From Mycobacterium interjectum (lineage in GTDB: Bacteria; Actinomycetota; Actinomycetes; Mycobacteriales; Mycobacteriaceae), in assembly GCA_002102225.1 (NCBI GenBank), contig LQPB01000086.1:50228-114227 (forward strand): a stretch of 64,000 bases of DNA, written 5' to 3'. Below are positions 8,163-16,691 of the stretch, piece by piece. Numbering within the stretch: position 1 is the stretch's first letter; every line of letters starts with the position of its first letter. The translations under genes and the position numbers were made by a program. The notes beneath the pieces were generated by a model. That model made no database searches. It had not been told where the DNA came from and saw nothing but the letters and a program-made list of their open reading frames with translations.

Positions 8163-9263
8163 ATGTTGCGTCGCGCATTCGACATCGGACGCGAGCTGGG
8201 CATGCTGCTGCCGCGCACGGTGGCCGGCCTCCACGAATCGACCGGCTGGACACCGGCGTCGCCGCGCGGGGTGCGGCAATTCGGTGAGGTTCTGCTGGAC
8301 GAGCTTGTGCTGAGCGGCTTTTCGCTGTTGAACGGGAGCCCCCCCGCGGTGCGGCCGCTGGACGCGTGCACCGCGGCGGCCGAGGAATTGTCGGCGCTGG
8401 GCATCGACGGGGCACACGCCGAACCGGAACCGTTGCGCCCCACCTCGGTGCGGCGGCGGCGGATCGCCGGCCTGACGTACGAGCGGATGAAGTTCGAACA
8501 CGATCCGAAGCTGCCGGCCACGCTGGACGCCGACGGGCTGGGCGGCCCGGCGCGGGCGGTGGTGCACGTGTGCCGGCACCGGGGCGGTCCGCGGCCGTGG
8601 CTGGTGTGGGTCTACGGCGCCGGTCAGGGCGGCACCGAGGACCTGTTGTTATCCCGGATCGGCCGGATCCACCACGGCCTGGGGTTCAACGTCGCCATGC
8701 CGGTGCAGCCCGGCCACGGCTGCCGGCGCGGCGAATGGCCGGCCTACCCGGACGTGGATCCGCTGGGCAACGTCGCGGGCATGATGCGGGCGGTGTCGGA
8801 GGTCCGCGCGGTGGTGCGCTGGGTTCAGCCGCAGGCGACCGTCGTTGTGGTGGCAGGGATTTCGATGGGCACCCCGGTGGCCGCGCTGGTTTCCCACCTC
8901 GAGCGGCAGGTCGACGCGGTGGCGCTGTACACGCCGATCCTGGGGCTCAACGCGATGATCGCGCAACACCTGGGCCGCTTCGGGCAATCCCGCGCCGGGT
9001 TCCGCGAGCTGCTCGGTTCCCCGGAGGTCTCGAAGCTGACCTCGGTGATCGATCCGCTGCGCGTCGAACCCGCGCCGCCCCCGCGGCGCCGGCTCATCGT
9101 CGGGGCCTGGCACGACCGCATGGCGATGCGAGAGCCCGCCGAAGCGTTGCAGGAACGCTGGGGCGGGCAGCTGTATTGGTACGACGGCAGCCACGTCGGT
9201 CACACCTTCTCCCGGCGCGTGCTCAAGGTGACTAAGCGCTTCCTGGGGGAGGTGGCGGGGTGA
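8163..9263 (+). CDS. Alpha/beta hydrolase
   Basis: A 366-aa alpha/beta-hydrolase fold protein. The nucleophile elbow GISMG (GxSxG), a late acidic residue in GAWHDRM and a C-terminal His in GSHVGH give a plausible Ser-Asp-His triad. The ATG immediately follows the stop of the monooxygenase, and its own stop overlaps the GTG of the next gene. In a Baeyer-Villiger context it could hydrolyse the lactone or ester product; that is inferred from gene order only. Confidence 0.85.
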   Translation: MLRRAFDIGRELGMLLPRTVAGLHESTGWTPASPRGVRQFGEVLLDELVLSGFSLLNGSPPAVRPLDACTAAAEELSALGIDGAHAEPEPLRPTSVRRRRIAGLTYERMKFEHDPKLPATLDADGLGGPARAVVHVCRHRGGPRPWLVWVYGAGQGGTEDLLLSRIGRIHHGLGFNVAMPVQPGHGCRRGEWPAYPDVDPLGNVAGMMRAVSEVRAVVRWVQPQATVVVVAGISMGTPVAALVSHLERQVDAVALYTPILGLNAMIAQHLGRFGQSRAGFRELLGSPEVSKLTSVIDPLRVEPAPPPRRRLIVGAWHDRMAMREPAEALQERWGGQLYWYDGSHVGHTFSRRVLKVTKRFLGEVAG

Positions 9264-9643
9264 CGGCGGCCACGCGGACCGCTCGCGAGGTGGTGGAGCT
9301 CTACAACCTGGTGGTCTGGAACGAGCGAGACCTCGAGCTGGCCGGGGAGTTGTTCGCCGACAACGTCATCCGGCACGAGGTCGGCGAGGCGCACACGCTG
9401 ACCCGCGCGCAGGCGGTGCAGCGGGTCGCCGACGTGTGGCAACTGTTCGACCGGCTGCGCTTCGACCTGAACGTGATGGTCGCCGGCGACGACGGCGAGC
9501 GCGTTGCGATCGTCTACGACTCGACCATGACCACCAAGGACGGCACCGAGACCCACGTCGCGAGCATCGAGGTGTTCCGCGTGGTCGCCGGCAAGATCAC
9601 CGAGGTCTGGAATTGCGGTTACAAGCAAGGGGTGTGGAATTGA
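9260..9643 (+). CDS. SnoaL-like (NTF2-fold) protein
   Basis: A 127-aa protein of the SnoaL/NTF2-like superfamily, a cone-shaped fold used by isomerases, hydrolases and cyclases. The pattern ELYNLVVWNERDLELAGELFADN at the N-terminus and a C-terminal strand ending in EVWNCGYKQGVWN are typical. The GTG start overlaps the preceding stop (GTGA) and its stop overlaps the TTG of the next gene, so it belongs to the operon 6540-10683. The exact reaction is unknown. Confidence 0.8.
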   Translation: MTAATRTAREVVELYNLVVWNERDLELAGELFADNVIRHEVGEAHTLTRAQAVQRVADVWQLFDRLRFDLNVMVAGDDGERVAIVYDSTMTTKDGTETHVASIEVFRVVAGKITEVWNCGYKQGVWN

Positions 9644-10683
9644 GCGAGCGCGCACTTGACGAGCTGGGGTACTACCTGCTGGCGGGCGCCGGCGGGGAGG
9701 GGCCGGCGACCCTGATGGACGAGGCCCGCCGCGGCGAGGAACTGGGCTTCGGCACCGCTTTCATCTCCGAGCGCTGGAACGTCAAGGAAGCGTCCTCGCT
9801 CGTCGGCGCGGCGTGCGCGGTGACCAATCGAATGCAGATCGCCACGGCCGCAACCAATCACAACACCCGCCATCCCCTGATCACCGGCTCGTGGGCGACC
9901 ACCATGCATCGGCTGTCCGGCGGGCGGTTCACGCTGGGCATCGGCCGCGGCATCGCCGCCATCTACGGCGCGTTCGGCATCCCGGCGGTGACGACCGCGC
10001 AGATGGAGGACTGGGCCGGGGTGATGCGCCGGCTCTGGCACGGCGAGCTGATCTTCAACCACGACGGCCCGATGGGCAAGTACCCGATCCTGTTCCTCGA
10101 CCCGGACTTCGACGAGGACATTCGCCTGGCGCTGGTCGCCTTCGGGCCCAACACGCTCGCGCTCGGTGGCCGGGTTTTCGACGACGTCATCCTGCACACC
10201 TACTTCACCCCCGAGACGTTGCAGCGCAGCGTCAAGGCGGTCAAATCGGCCGCGGAAAAGGCCGGCCGCGACCCCGACAGCGTGCGGGTGTGGTCCTGCT
10301 TCGCCACCGTCGGCGATCACCTTCCCGAACAGCTGCGGCTGAAGAAGACCGTCGCGCGCCTGGCCACCTACCTGCAGGGCTACGGCGACCTGCTGGTGCG
10401 CACCAACGACTGGGATCCCGCCGTGCTGCAACGCTTTCGGGAGGACCCGGTGGTGACGTCGATCGCGGGCGGGATCGATCACAAGGCCACACCGGAGCAG
10501 ATCGAGCACATCGCGACCCTGATTCCCGACGAATGGCTGGAGCCCTCGGCCACCGGCTCGCCCCGGCAGTGCGCCGAGCGCATCCGCAAGGAATTCGACC
10601 ACGGCGCCGACGCCGTGATCATGCACGGCGCGACGCCCGACGAACTCGAGCCCGTGGTGGCGGCGTATCGGGCGGGCGCCTAA
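9640..10683 (+). CDS. Luciferase-like F420-dependent oxidoreductase
   Basis: A 347-aa TIM-barrel protein of the luciferase-like monooxygenase family, in mycobacteria usually dependent on reduced or oxidised F420. Typical blocks are GEELGFGTAFISERWNVKE near the N-terminus, TATNHNTRHP-type loop, and GGRFTLGIGRG. I chose TTG 9640, which overlaps the preceding stop (TTGA) and has AAGGGG about 8 nt upstream; GTG 9634 is a close in-frame alternative. It ends the plus-strand operon beginning with the flavin monooxygenase. Confidence 0.85.
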   Translation: MSERALDELGYYLLAGAGGEGPATLMDEARRGEELGFGTAFISERWNVKEASSLVGAACAVTNRMQIATAATNHNTRHPLITGSWATTMHRLSGGRFTLGIGRGIAAIYGAFGIPAVTTAQMEDWAGVMRRLWHGELIFNHDGPMGKYPILFLDPDFDEDIRLALVAFGPNTLALGGRVFDDVILHTYFTPETLQRSVKAVKSAAEKAGRDPDSVRVWSCFATVGDHLPEQLRLKKTVARLATYLQGYGDLLVRTNDWDPAVLQRFREDPVVTSIAGGIDHKATPEQIEHIATLIPDEWLEPSATGSPRQCAERIRKEFDHGADAVIMHGATPDELEPVVAAYRAGA

Positions 10684-10686
10684 CCC

Positions 10687-10748
10687 CGCGAGCGTGCGCA
10701 AAATGACGCGCTACACCGGCGTGTCGCGCACAAACACGCACGCTCGCG
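10687..10748. terminator. Intergenic stem-loop between convergent genes
   Basis: The arms CGCGAGCGTGCG (10687-10698) and CGCACGCTCGCG (10737-10748) are perfect inverted repeats of 12 bp, enclosing a further partially paired segment. It fills the gap between two convergent genes, so it probably acts as a bidirectional terminator. Similar elements are, from memory, scattered in mycobacterial intergenic regions. Confidence 0.6.
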
Positions 10749-10771
10749 CCAAAGGGTCGCGCCCAAGGGGG

Positions 10772-12268
10772 TTACGGCATGATGACGGTGCGCGCCACCG
10801 GTTCCGCGGCGGCCTGCCGGCTGGACAGGCCGCGCTGCAACGAGGCCAGCAGCGCGTCGCGCGTCTCCCGGGGGTCGATGAGCTCGTCGAAACCCATGTG
10901 TTCGGCCGATCGATACGACGCCTGCAATTCGGCGTTGCGCAGCTTGGCGGAGAGGTCCTCGCCGGCGTGCGACGCGCGGCTGAGCGCCGCGGCGCTCATC
11001 GCGCCCATCGTCGCGCCCGGATAGGCGAACGTCGCGACCTGGTGGTCGAAACCCAGCAGCGACATGACCATGGACCCGAACCCGTACGCCTTGCGCAGCG
11101 TGAGGTGCAGCTTCAACGTGGTGGCCGCCGTCTGGGCCGCGAACATCCGCGCGCCGGCACGCAGCACGCCGCTGCGTTCCGACCGGCTGCCCGGGAGCAT
11201 GCCGGGGTTGTCGGCGAGGAAGACGATCGGCAGGTGGAACGAGTCGGCCACCGTGATGAAATGCGCGGCCTTGTCGGCGGCGTCGGCGTCGATGGAGCCG
11301 GCCAGCACCTTCGGCTGGTTGGCCACCACGGCGACCGGGTGACCGCCGAGGTGGGCCAGCGCGCAGATCACCGCCTTGCCGAACCGCGGTTGCACCTCGA
11401 ACCAGTCGGGGCTGTCGAAGACCACGTCGAGCACCGCCCGCATGTCGTAGACGCGGCGGTTGTCGCGCGAGACGATGTCGAGCAGCTCCGGCGTCGCTCG
11501 CGGCGCGGTCGCCTCGCCGGGGGGCAGCGAAGGCGGGTAGGACCACGCGCTCGGCGGAAAATACGACAGGTAGCGCCGGACGTCGTCGAGCACGGCCTCG
11601 TCGTCGTCGGCGACGTTGTGGATGACGCCACTGGGTATGGCGACCTCCGGCCCGCCGAGGTCTTCCTTCGAGATGTCTTCTCCCGTGGACTCTTTGACGA
11701 CGGGCGGACCGGCGGTGAAGATCGCGCCCTGGGCGCTCATGATCCGGAAGTCGCAGACCGGGGCCACCAGCGCGCCATGCCCGGCGGACGGGCCGAGGAC
11801 CGCGGCGACCGTCGGGACACGGCCCGAGCACTGCGTCTGGGCGAGCAGATCGGTCGGGCTGCGGCCGTAATGACCTCCGGTGGGCCGAAAGCCGGCGCCC
11901 TCCAGCATCATCACCAGCGGGATCTTGTCGCGCAGCGCCAGTTCGGCGATCCGGTACCGCTTGGAGTTGCCGCCCGGGCCGATGCTGCCGGCCATGGTGG
12001 TGAAGTCCTCGGCGCCCAGCATCACCGGAGCGCCGTTGATCAAACCGGACCCGACGACCAGCGCGTCGGCCGCGACGTCGCCGCCGACCAGCGTGCCGAA
12101 CTCGCGGAAGGTGCCCGGGTCGAGGAGTCGCTCGATTCGCGCGCGGGCGTCCAGCTTGCCCTTCTTGCGGTGCTTGTCCAGGCGTTCCGGCCCGCCCATC
12201 GCCCGCGCATGCTCGCGGCGACGCTCGAGATCGCCGAGCGATTCCTCCCAGTCCTGGGCTTTGGTCAT
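10772..12268 (-). CDS. Acyl-CoA carboxylase carboxyltransferase (AccD-type)
   Basis: A 498-aa biotin-dependent carboxyltransferase subunit that transfers CO2 from carboxybiotin to an acyl-CoA. Crotonase-fold features include the oxyanion GG/GA turns in LEGAGFRPTGG and PSAGHGALVAPVCDF, plus the C-terminal LADNPGMLPGSRSERSG and FAYPGATMGAMSAAA segments. The biotin carboxylase and biotin carrier are not encoded nearby and would be supplied from elsewhere. It is divergent from the F420-type gene at 12354. The substrate could be a branched or aryl acyl-CoA, as for geranyl- or methylcrotonyl-CoA carboxylases, but this is not determined. Confidence 0.88.
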   Translation of the reverse strand: MTKAQDWEESLGDLERRREHARAMGGPERLDKHRKKGKLDARARIERLLDPGTFREFGTLVGGDVAADALVVGSGLINGAPVMLGAEDFTTMAGSIGPGGNSKRYRIAELALRDKIPLVMMLEGAGFRPTGGHYGRSPTDLLAQTQCSGRVPTVAAVLGPSAGHGALVAPVCDFRIMSAQGAIFTAGPPVVKESTGEDISKEDLGGPEVAIPSGVIHNVADDDEAVLDDVRRYLSYFPPSAWSYPPSLPPGEATAPRATPELLDIVSRDNRRVYDMRAVLDVVFDSPDWFEVQPRFGKAVICALAHLGGHPVAVVANQPKVLAGSIDADAADKAAHFITVADSFHLPIVFLADNPGMLPGSRSERSGVLRAGARMFAAQTAATTLKLHLTLRKAYGFGSMVMSLLGFDHQVATFAYPGATMGAMSAAALSRASHAGEDLSAKLRNAELQASYRSAEHMGFDELIDPRETRDALLASLQRGLSSRQAAAEPVARTVIMP

Positions 12269-12323
12269 GCCTATGTCCTACCTCACGGGGGATTCGTCGC
12301 GCCGACAGATAAGCAGGGTCACA

Positions 12324-12343
12324 TACTGGATTGCTTACTGTAA
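12324..12343. promoter_or_regulatory. Divergent promoter with TACTGTAA half-site
   Basis: The 85-bp region between two divergent genes holds TACTGTAA (12336-12343) and a TACTGG copy 12 bp upstream in the same orientation. TACTGTAA is the exact left arm of the operator-like repeat at 1222-1240. TACTGT at 12336-12341 may also serve as a -10 box for the gene starting at 12354. Its regulatory role is tentative. Confidence 0.35.
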
Positions 12344-12353
12344 AGTTGCCCGC

Positions 12354-13376
12354 ATGGGTAGCAGCCCCCGCCTCAAGCTCGACGGGGGCATCCCCAATCA
12401 GCTCGCCCGGGTGCCTGATGCCGCCGGCGCCCTGGAACACGACGGGTATGACGGCGGCTGGACTGCCGAGACCAACCACGACCCGTTTCTGCCCGTGCTG
12501 CTGGCCGCCGAACACACCTCGCGCCTGGAGGTGGGCACCAACATCGCGGTCGCGTTCGCCCGCAATCCGATGATCGTCGCCAACATCGGCTGGGACCTGC
12601 AGGCCTTTTCGCAGGGACGGTTCATCCTCGGGCTGGGCACCCAGATCCAGCCCCATATCGAGAAGCGGTTCAGCATGCCGTGGAGCCACCCGGCGCCGCG
12701 GATGCGCGAATTCGTCGGCGCGCTGCACGCGATCTGGTCGGCCTGGAAGGACGGCACGAAGCTTCGATTCGAGGGTGACTTCTACACCCACAAGATCATG
12801 ACGCCGATGTTTACCCCCGAGCCGCAGCCTTATTCGGCGCCGAAGGTGTTCCTGGCCGCCGTCGGTGAAACGATGACCGAGATGTGCGGCGAGGTCGCCG
12901 ACGGCCACCTTGGCCACCCGATGGTTTCGAAGCGCTACCTCGAGGAGGTGACGCTGCCGGCCCTGCTGCGCGGGATGCAGCGCTCCGGACGGGATCGCGG
13001 TGTCTTCGAGGTGTCCTGCGAGGTGCTGGTCGCGACCGGCGAGAACGACGACGAACTGGCGCTCGCCGCCGCCGCCGTGCGCAAGCAGATCGCCTTCTAC
13101 GGCTCGACGCCCGCCTACCGCAAGGTCCTCGAGCTGCATGGCTGGGGCGACCTGCACACCGAACTGCACCGCCTCTCCCTGGCAGGGGAGTGGGACACCA
13201 TGGGCTCGCTCATCGACGACGAGATGCTCGCGGCCTTCGCCGTCGTCGGTCCGGTCGACACGATCGCGGCGGGCTTGAGGAGCCGCTGCGAGGGCGCGGT
13301 CGATCGCGTCCTGCCCATCTTTATGACCGCTTCCCAATCCTGTATCACCGCCGTAGTGAAGGAGTTTCGCGAGTGA
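12354..13376 (+). CDS. Luciferase-like F420-dependent oxidoreductase
   Basis: A 340-aa luciferase-like TIM-barrel protein. Motifs include DGGWTAETNHDPFLPVLLAAE near the N-terminus, the TNIAVAFARNPM strand and SQGRFILGLGTQI, all typical of mycobacterial F420-dependent oxidoreductases. The ATG at 12354 lies very close to a candidate -10 box, so the transcript may be almost leaderless. Its stop overlaps the GTG of the next P450 gene, suggesting that the two work on the same pathway. Confidence 0.85.
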   Translation: MGSSPRLKLDGGIPNQLARVPDAAGALEHDGYDGGWTAETNHDPFLPVLLAAEHTSRLEVGTNIAVAFARNPMIVANIGWDLQAFSQGRFILGLGTQIQPHIEKRFSMPWSHPAPRMREFVGALHAIWSAWKDGTKLRFEGDFYTHKIMTPMFTPEPQPYSAPKVFLAAVGETMTEMCGEVADGHLGHPMVSKRYLEEVTLPALLRGMQRSGRDRGVFEVSCEVLVATGENDDELALAAAAVRKQIAFYGSTPAYRKVLELHGWGDLHTELHRLSLAGEWDTMGSLIDDEMLAAFAVVGPVDTIAAGLRSRCEGAVDRVLPIFMTASQSCITAVVKEFRE

Positions 13377-14608
13377 GCACGTCGACGATGGACGAGTCCG
13401 CCAAGGTATTGACCGACCCGCTGGCGTACACCGACGAGCGGCGGCTGCATGCCGCGCTGACCCACCTGCGCGCCAACGCACCGGTGTCGTGGGTCGACGT
13501 GCCCGACTACAAGCCGTTCTGGGCGATCACCAAGCACGCCGACATCATGGACATCGAACGCGACAACATGCTGTTCACCAACTGGCCGCGGCCGGTGCTG
13601 ACCACGGTGGAGGGGGACGAGCAGGCCGTCGCCGCCGGGGTTCGCACGCTGATCCACCTGGACGACCCGCAGCACCGAGTGGTGCGGGCGATCGGCTCCG
13701 ACTGGTTTCGCCCGAAGGCGATGCGGGCGTTGAAGGTTCGCGTGGATGAACTCGCCAAGATCTACGTCGACAAGATGATGGCGGTGGGGCCCGAATGCGA
13801 CTTCGTCCAACAGGTCGCCGTCAATTACCCGCTGTACGTGATCATGTCGCTCCTCGGGCTGCCCGAGGCCGACTTCCCGCGCATGCTCAAGCTGACCCAG
13901 GAGCTGTTCGGCAGCGACGACGCGGAATTCAAACGCGGCACCACCAACGAGGATCAGTTGCCCGCGCTGTTCGACATGTTCCAGTACTTCAACGGGGTGA
14001 CCGCCTCGCGCAGAGAGCATCCGACCGAGGACCTCGCGTCGGCGATCGCCAACGCCCGCATCGACGGCGAGCCGCTGTCGGACATCGACACCGTGTCGTA
14101 CTACCTCATCGTGGCCACCGCGGGCCACGACACGACCAGCGCCACCATCTCCGGCGGCATGCAGGCGCTCATCGAGAACCCCGACCAGCTGGAGCGCCTG
14201 CGCGACAATCTCGACCTGATGCCGCTGGCCACCGACGAGATGATCCGCTGGGTCACCCCGGTCAAGGAGTTCATGCGCACCGCCGCACGGGACACCACCG
14301 TGCGCGGAATACCTATCGCCGCGGGCGATTCCGTGTTGCTGTCCTACGTGTCGGCCAACCGCGACGAGGACGTCTTCGAGGACCCGTTCCGCTTCGACGT
14401 CGGGCGTGACCCCAACAAGCACCTGGCCTTCGGCTACGGCGTGCACTTCTGCATGGGGGCGGCGCTGGCCCGCATGGAGGTCAACAGCTTCTTCTCCGAG
14501 TTGCTGCCGAGGCTGAAATCCATCGAGCTGACCGGCGATCCCGAACTCACCGCCACCACCTTCGTCGGAGGGCTCAAGCACCTGCCGGTGCGCTACTCGC
14601 TGACCTGA
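13373..14608 (+). CDS. Cytochrome P450
   Basis: A 411-aa P450. The I-helix is TAGHDTTSATISGG with the oxygen-activating Asp/Thr, the ExxR helix is DEMIRWVTPVKEFMRTA, and the haem loop is FGYGVHFCMG with the thiolate Cys at residue 360. Its PVKEFMR and FGYGVHFCMG blocks are reminiscent of CYP142-like sterol hydroxylases, but I cannot assign a CYP number. The GTG start overlaps the preceding stop (GTGA) and has AAGGAG about 10 nt upstream. Confidence 0.9.
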   Translation: MSTSTMDESAKVLTDPLAYTDERRLHAALTHLRANAPVSWVDVPDYKPFWAITKHADIMDIERDNMLFTNWPRPVLTTVEGDEQAVAAGVRTLIHLDDPQHRVVRAIGSDWFRPKAMRALKVRVDELAKIYVDKMMAVGPECDFVQQVAVNYPLYVIMSLLGLPEADFPRMLKLTQELFGSDDAEFKRGTTNEDQLPALFDMFQYFNGVTASRREHPTEDLASAIANARIDGEPLSDIDTVSYYLIVATAGHDTTSATISGGMQALIENPDQLERLRDNLDLMPLATDEMIRWVTPVKEFMRTAARDTTVRGIPIAAGDSVLLSYVSANRDEDVFEDPFRFDVGRDPNKHLAFGYGVHFCMGAALARMEVNSFFSELLPRLKSIELTGDPELTATTFVGGLKHLPVRYSLT

Positions 14609-14626
14609 TTCCCTAGCCTCTAAGCC

Positions 14627-15454
14627 ATGGGGCGCAGGACCATCGTCATCACCGGTGCCAGCGACGGAGTCGGCGCCGCGGCGGCCCGTCGGTTGCACAG
14701 GGGCGGGGGGAACGTCGTCGTGGTCGGCCGGTCGCACAGCAAGACCGCCGCGGTGGCCGCCGAATTGGACGCCGACTATTTCGTGGCGGACTTCGCCGAC
14801 CTGTCCGCGGTGCGGACGCTGGCGGACGAGATCGGATCCCGGTACCCGCGCATCGACGTGTTGGCCAACAACGCCGGCGGCCTGTTCACCAAGGCCCACC
14901 GGACCGTGGACGGCCACGACATGACCCTCCAGGTCAACTACCTGGCACCGTTCCTGCTCACCACGCGGTTGCTGGAGGTGCTCATCGATTCCCGCGCCAC
15001 CGTCATCAACACCACCAGCTCGTCGCAGCGACTCGTTCCGCGCGTCTCGATCACCGACCTGGAGGACACCGGCCGGCGCCGGCCCAGCTCCGCCTACGCC
15101 CTCACCAAACTCGCGATCGTCTTGTTCACCAGGGAATTGCATCGGCGATACCACGCCCGCGGATTGTCCGCGGCGACGTTTCACCCCGGCTACGTCAACT
15201 CCAACTTCGGCGATGCCTCGGGATCACGCTTTCTCGTCTTCATGAAGTACCGCGTGCCGATAAGCGCCCGGTTCACCGTCAGCCCGGACCAGGGCGCCGA
15301 CCAGCTGGTCTGGCTGGCGTCGAGCGCGCCCGGCGTCGACTGGACCTCCGGCGAGTACTACTCGAAGGGCAAGGTCGCCAGGGCCAACCGGGCGGCCTAC
15401 GACCCCGTGCTGGCGCGCGAGCTGTGGGATCGCACCCTGGCGAAAATCGGTTGA
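14627..15454 (+). CDS. Short-chain dehydrogenase, retinol-dehydrogenase-like
   Basis: A 275-aa SDR of the type annotated as retinol dehydrogenase-like. It has TGASDGVG (coenzyme binding, residues 8-15), NNAGG, NTTSSSQ with the catalytic Ser, and YALTK as the YxxxK pair. It starts 18 nt after the P450 and probably belongs to the same transcript (12354-15454). A role in oxidising a P450 product is inferred. Confidence 0.87.
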   Translation: MGRRTIVITGASDGVGAAAARRLHRGGGNVVVVGRSHSKTAAVAAELDADYFVADFADLSAVRTLADEIGSRYPRIDVLANNAGGLFTKAHRTVDGHDMTLQVNYLAPFLLTTRLLEVLIDSRATVINTTSSSQRLVPRVSITDLEDTGRRRPSSAYALTKLAIVLFTRELHRRYHARGLSAATFHPGYVNSNFGDASGSRFLVFMKYRVPISARFTVSPDQGADQLVWLASSAPGVDWTSGEYYSKGKVARANRAAYDPVLARELWDRTLAKIG

Positions 15455-15480
15455 CCGGGTGAGGTCCATCGGCAGTCGCG

Positions 15481-15500
15481 GGTGGGACCAAAGTCACCAA
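15481..15500 (+). promoter_or_regulatory. DosR-box-like sequence
   Basis: GGTGGGACCAAAGTCACCAA fits the dormancy-regulator DosR (DevR) consensus TTSGGGACTWWAGTCCCSAA at the core positions GGGAC, WWA, GTC and the 3' CAA. It lies about 60 bp upstream of a DUF1876 gene, a family that includes the DosR-controlled Rv1738. The fit of motif and downstream family is mutually supporting. Confidence 0.65.
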
Positions 15501-15559
15501 AGTGCGCCACGCCGGTCGTTGAGCGCAACGGTGATGCTGTCCCGCAGCATGATTCGTAC

Positions 15560-15808
15560 ATGCACCAGATCAGCGTCGCAGCGCCCCCCACGCATCCGAT
15601 GGTCACGGTAGCGATCGACGAGCACCGCGGAAGAACCTACGCGAAGGCCGAGTTGCAATGGGGCAGTGTGCGTTTGGCCGGGGTCGGGATCGCCTACCGC
15701 CATCCGGCCGACGCTTTGACGGGCGAAGCCGGCCAGGAGCGGGCGGCGGCCCGGGCCCTCGCGGACCTGGCTGAGAAGGTCAGCGAGCTGCGCGGGATCG
15801 GGGCCTGA
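15560..15808 (+). CDS. DUF1876 family protein (Rv1738/Rv2632c-like)
   Basis: An 82-aa protein of the small DUF1876 family, whose mycobacterial members include Rv1738 and Rv2632c. The core VTVAIDEHRGRTYAKAEL, VGIAYRHPAD and ARALADLAEKV matches the family pattern IDEHEGxTRAKARL / VGxARLNPAD / ARALSDL. Rv1738 is strongly induced in hypoxia and its fold resembles ribosome-hibernation factors. The ATG at 15560 places the start about 60 bp downstream of the DosR-like box; earlier in-frame GTG is inside that box. No strong ribosome binding site is visible. Confidence 0.75.
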   Translation: MHQISVAAPPTHPMVTVAIDEHRGRTYAKAELQWGSVRLAGVGIAYRHPADALTGEAGQERAAARALADLAEKVSELRGIGA

Positions 15809-15899
15809 CGGCACACACCCGGGCCGCCGGGTCGGTGGACCGGGTGCGGGTACTAACATTGCAGCTCATGAGCCACGTCGAGCTGATCGGTCCCGCGCG

Positions 15900-16691
15900 A
15901 TGACGGCCTCGACTGCCTTGGTGACCGGCGGCGCGTCCGGCATCGGCCTGGAGGTCGCCGGGCTACTGCGCGACGCGGGCCACCGGGTCGTCACCTGGGA
16001 CCTGTCGGGCGCCGACATCGATTGCGACGTCAGCGATCCCGACGCCGTATCCGCGGCCATGCAACAAACGGTGCGTGAGCACGGGGTGCCGACCCGGGTG
16101 GTGACGTCCGCCGGTATCGGGTCGTCGGGCCCCTCGGGTCTGTTGCTCAAGCAGGCGCCCGCCGATTGGGAGCGGGTGCTGTCGGTGAACCTCACCGGCA
16201 CCTGGCTGACCCTGCGCGCCGCCGCGCAGGCCATGGTCGACGCCGAGGTGCAAGGTTCGATCGTCGCCGTCTCGAGCATCAGTGGCACGGTGGCCGATCG
16301 CGACATGGGCGCCTACTGCGTGTCCAAAGCCGGTGTCGACATGTTGGTCAAGGTCGCCGCCGTGGAATGGGGCACCTACGGCATCCGGGTCAACGCCGTC
16401 GGGCCCGGCGTGACGCGTACCCCGATGCTGCCCAACCCCGACGCATGGCTGGGCTGGGCCGACGGCCTGTCCAGGCGGACGGCGCTCGGTCGCCTGGGTG
16501 AGGCCAGCGACGTGGCCGGCGCCATCGTCGGTGTCCTGGAACTGCCCTGGGTGACCGGTCAGGTGGTGCATGCCGATGGCGGCCTGGCCCTGCACAGCCC
16601 GATCGACGCTTACGGCCAACTGGAAAAGCTGATGCGCCTGAAGCGACTGCGGCAGATCCGAGACCAGCGGGAGAAAGCCAAAGAGGCCTAG
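15900..16691 (+). CDS. Short-chain dehydrogenase/reductase
   Basis: A 263-aa classical SDR. TGGASGIG is at residues 9-16, the usual NNAG is replaced by TSAGIG, the catalytic Ser lies in VSSISGT and the YxxxK pair is YCVSK. The family PGVTRTPM loop and the C-terminal TGQVVHADGG are present. A basic tail (LMRLKRLRQIRDQREKAKEA) extends beyond the usual SDR end. It converges with the alcohol dehydrogenase, overlapping it by 4 nt at the stop codons. Confidence 0.88.
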   Translation: MTASTALVTGGASGIGLEVAGLLRDAGHRVVTWDLSGADIDCDVSDPDAVSAAMQQTVREHGVPTRVVTSAGIGSSGPSGLLLKQAPADWERVLSVNLTGTWLTLRAAAQAMVDAEVQGSIVAVSSISGTVADRDMGAYCVSKAGVDMLVKVAAVEWGTYGIRVNAVGPGVTRTPMLPNPDAWLGWADGLSRRTALGRLGEASDVAGAIVGVLELPWVTGQVVHADGGLALHSPIDAYGQLEKLMRLKRLRQIRDQREKAKEA

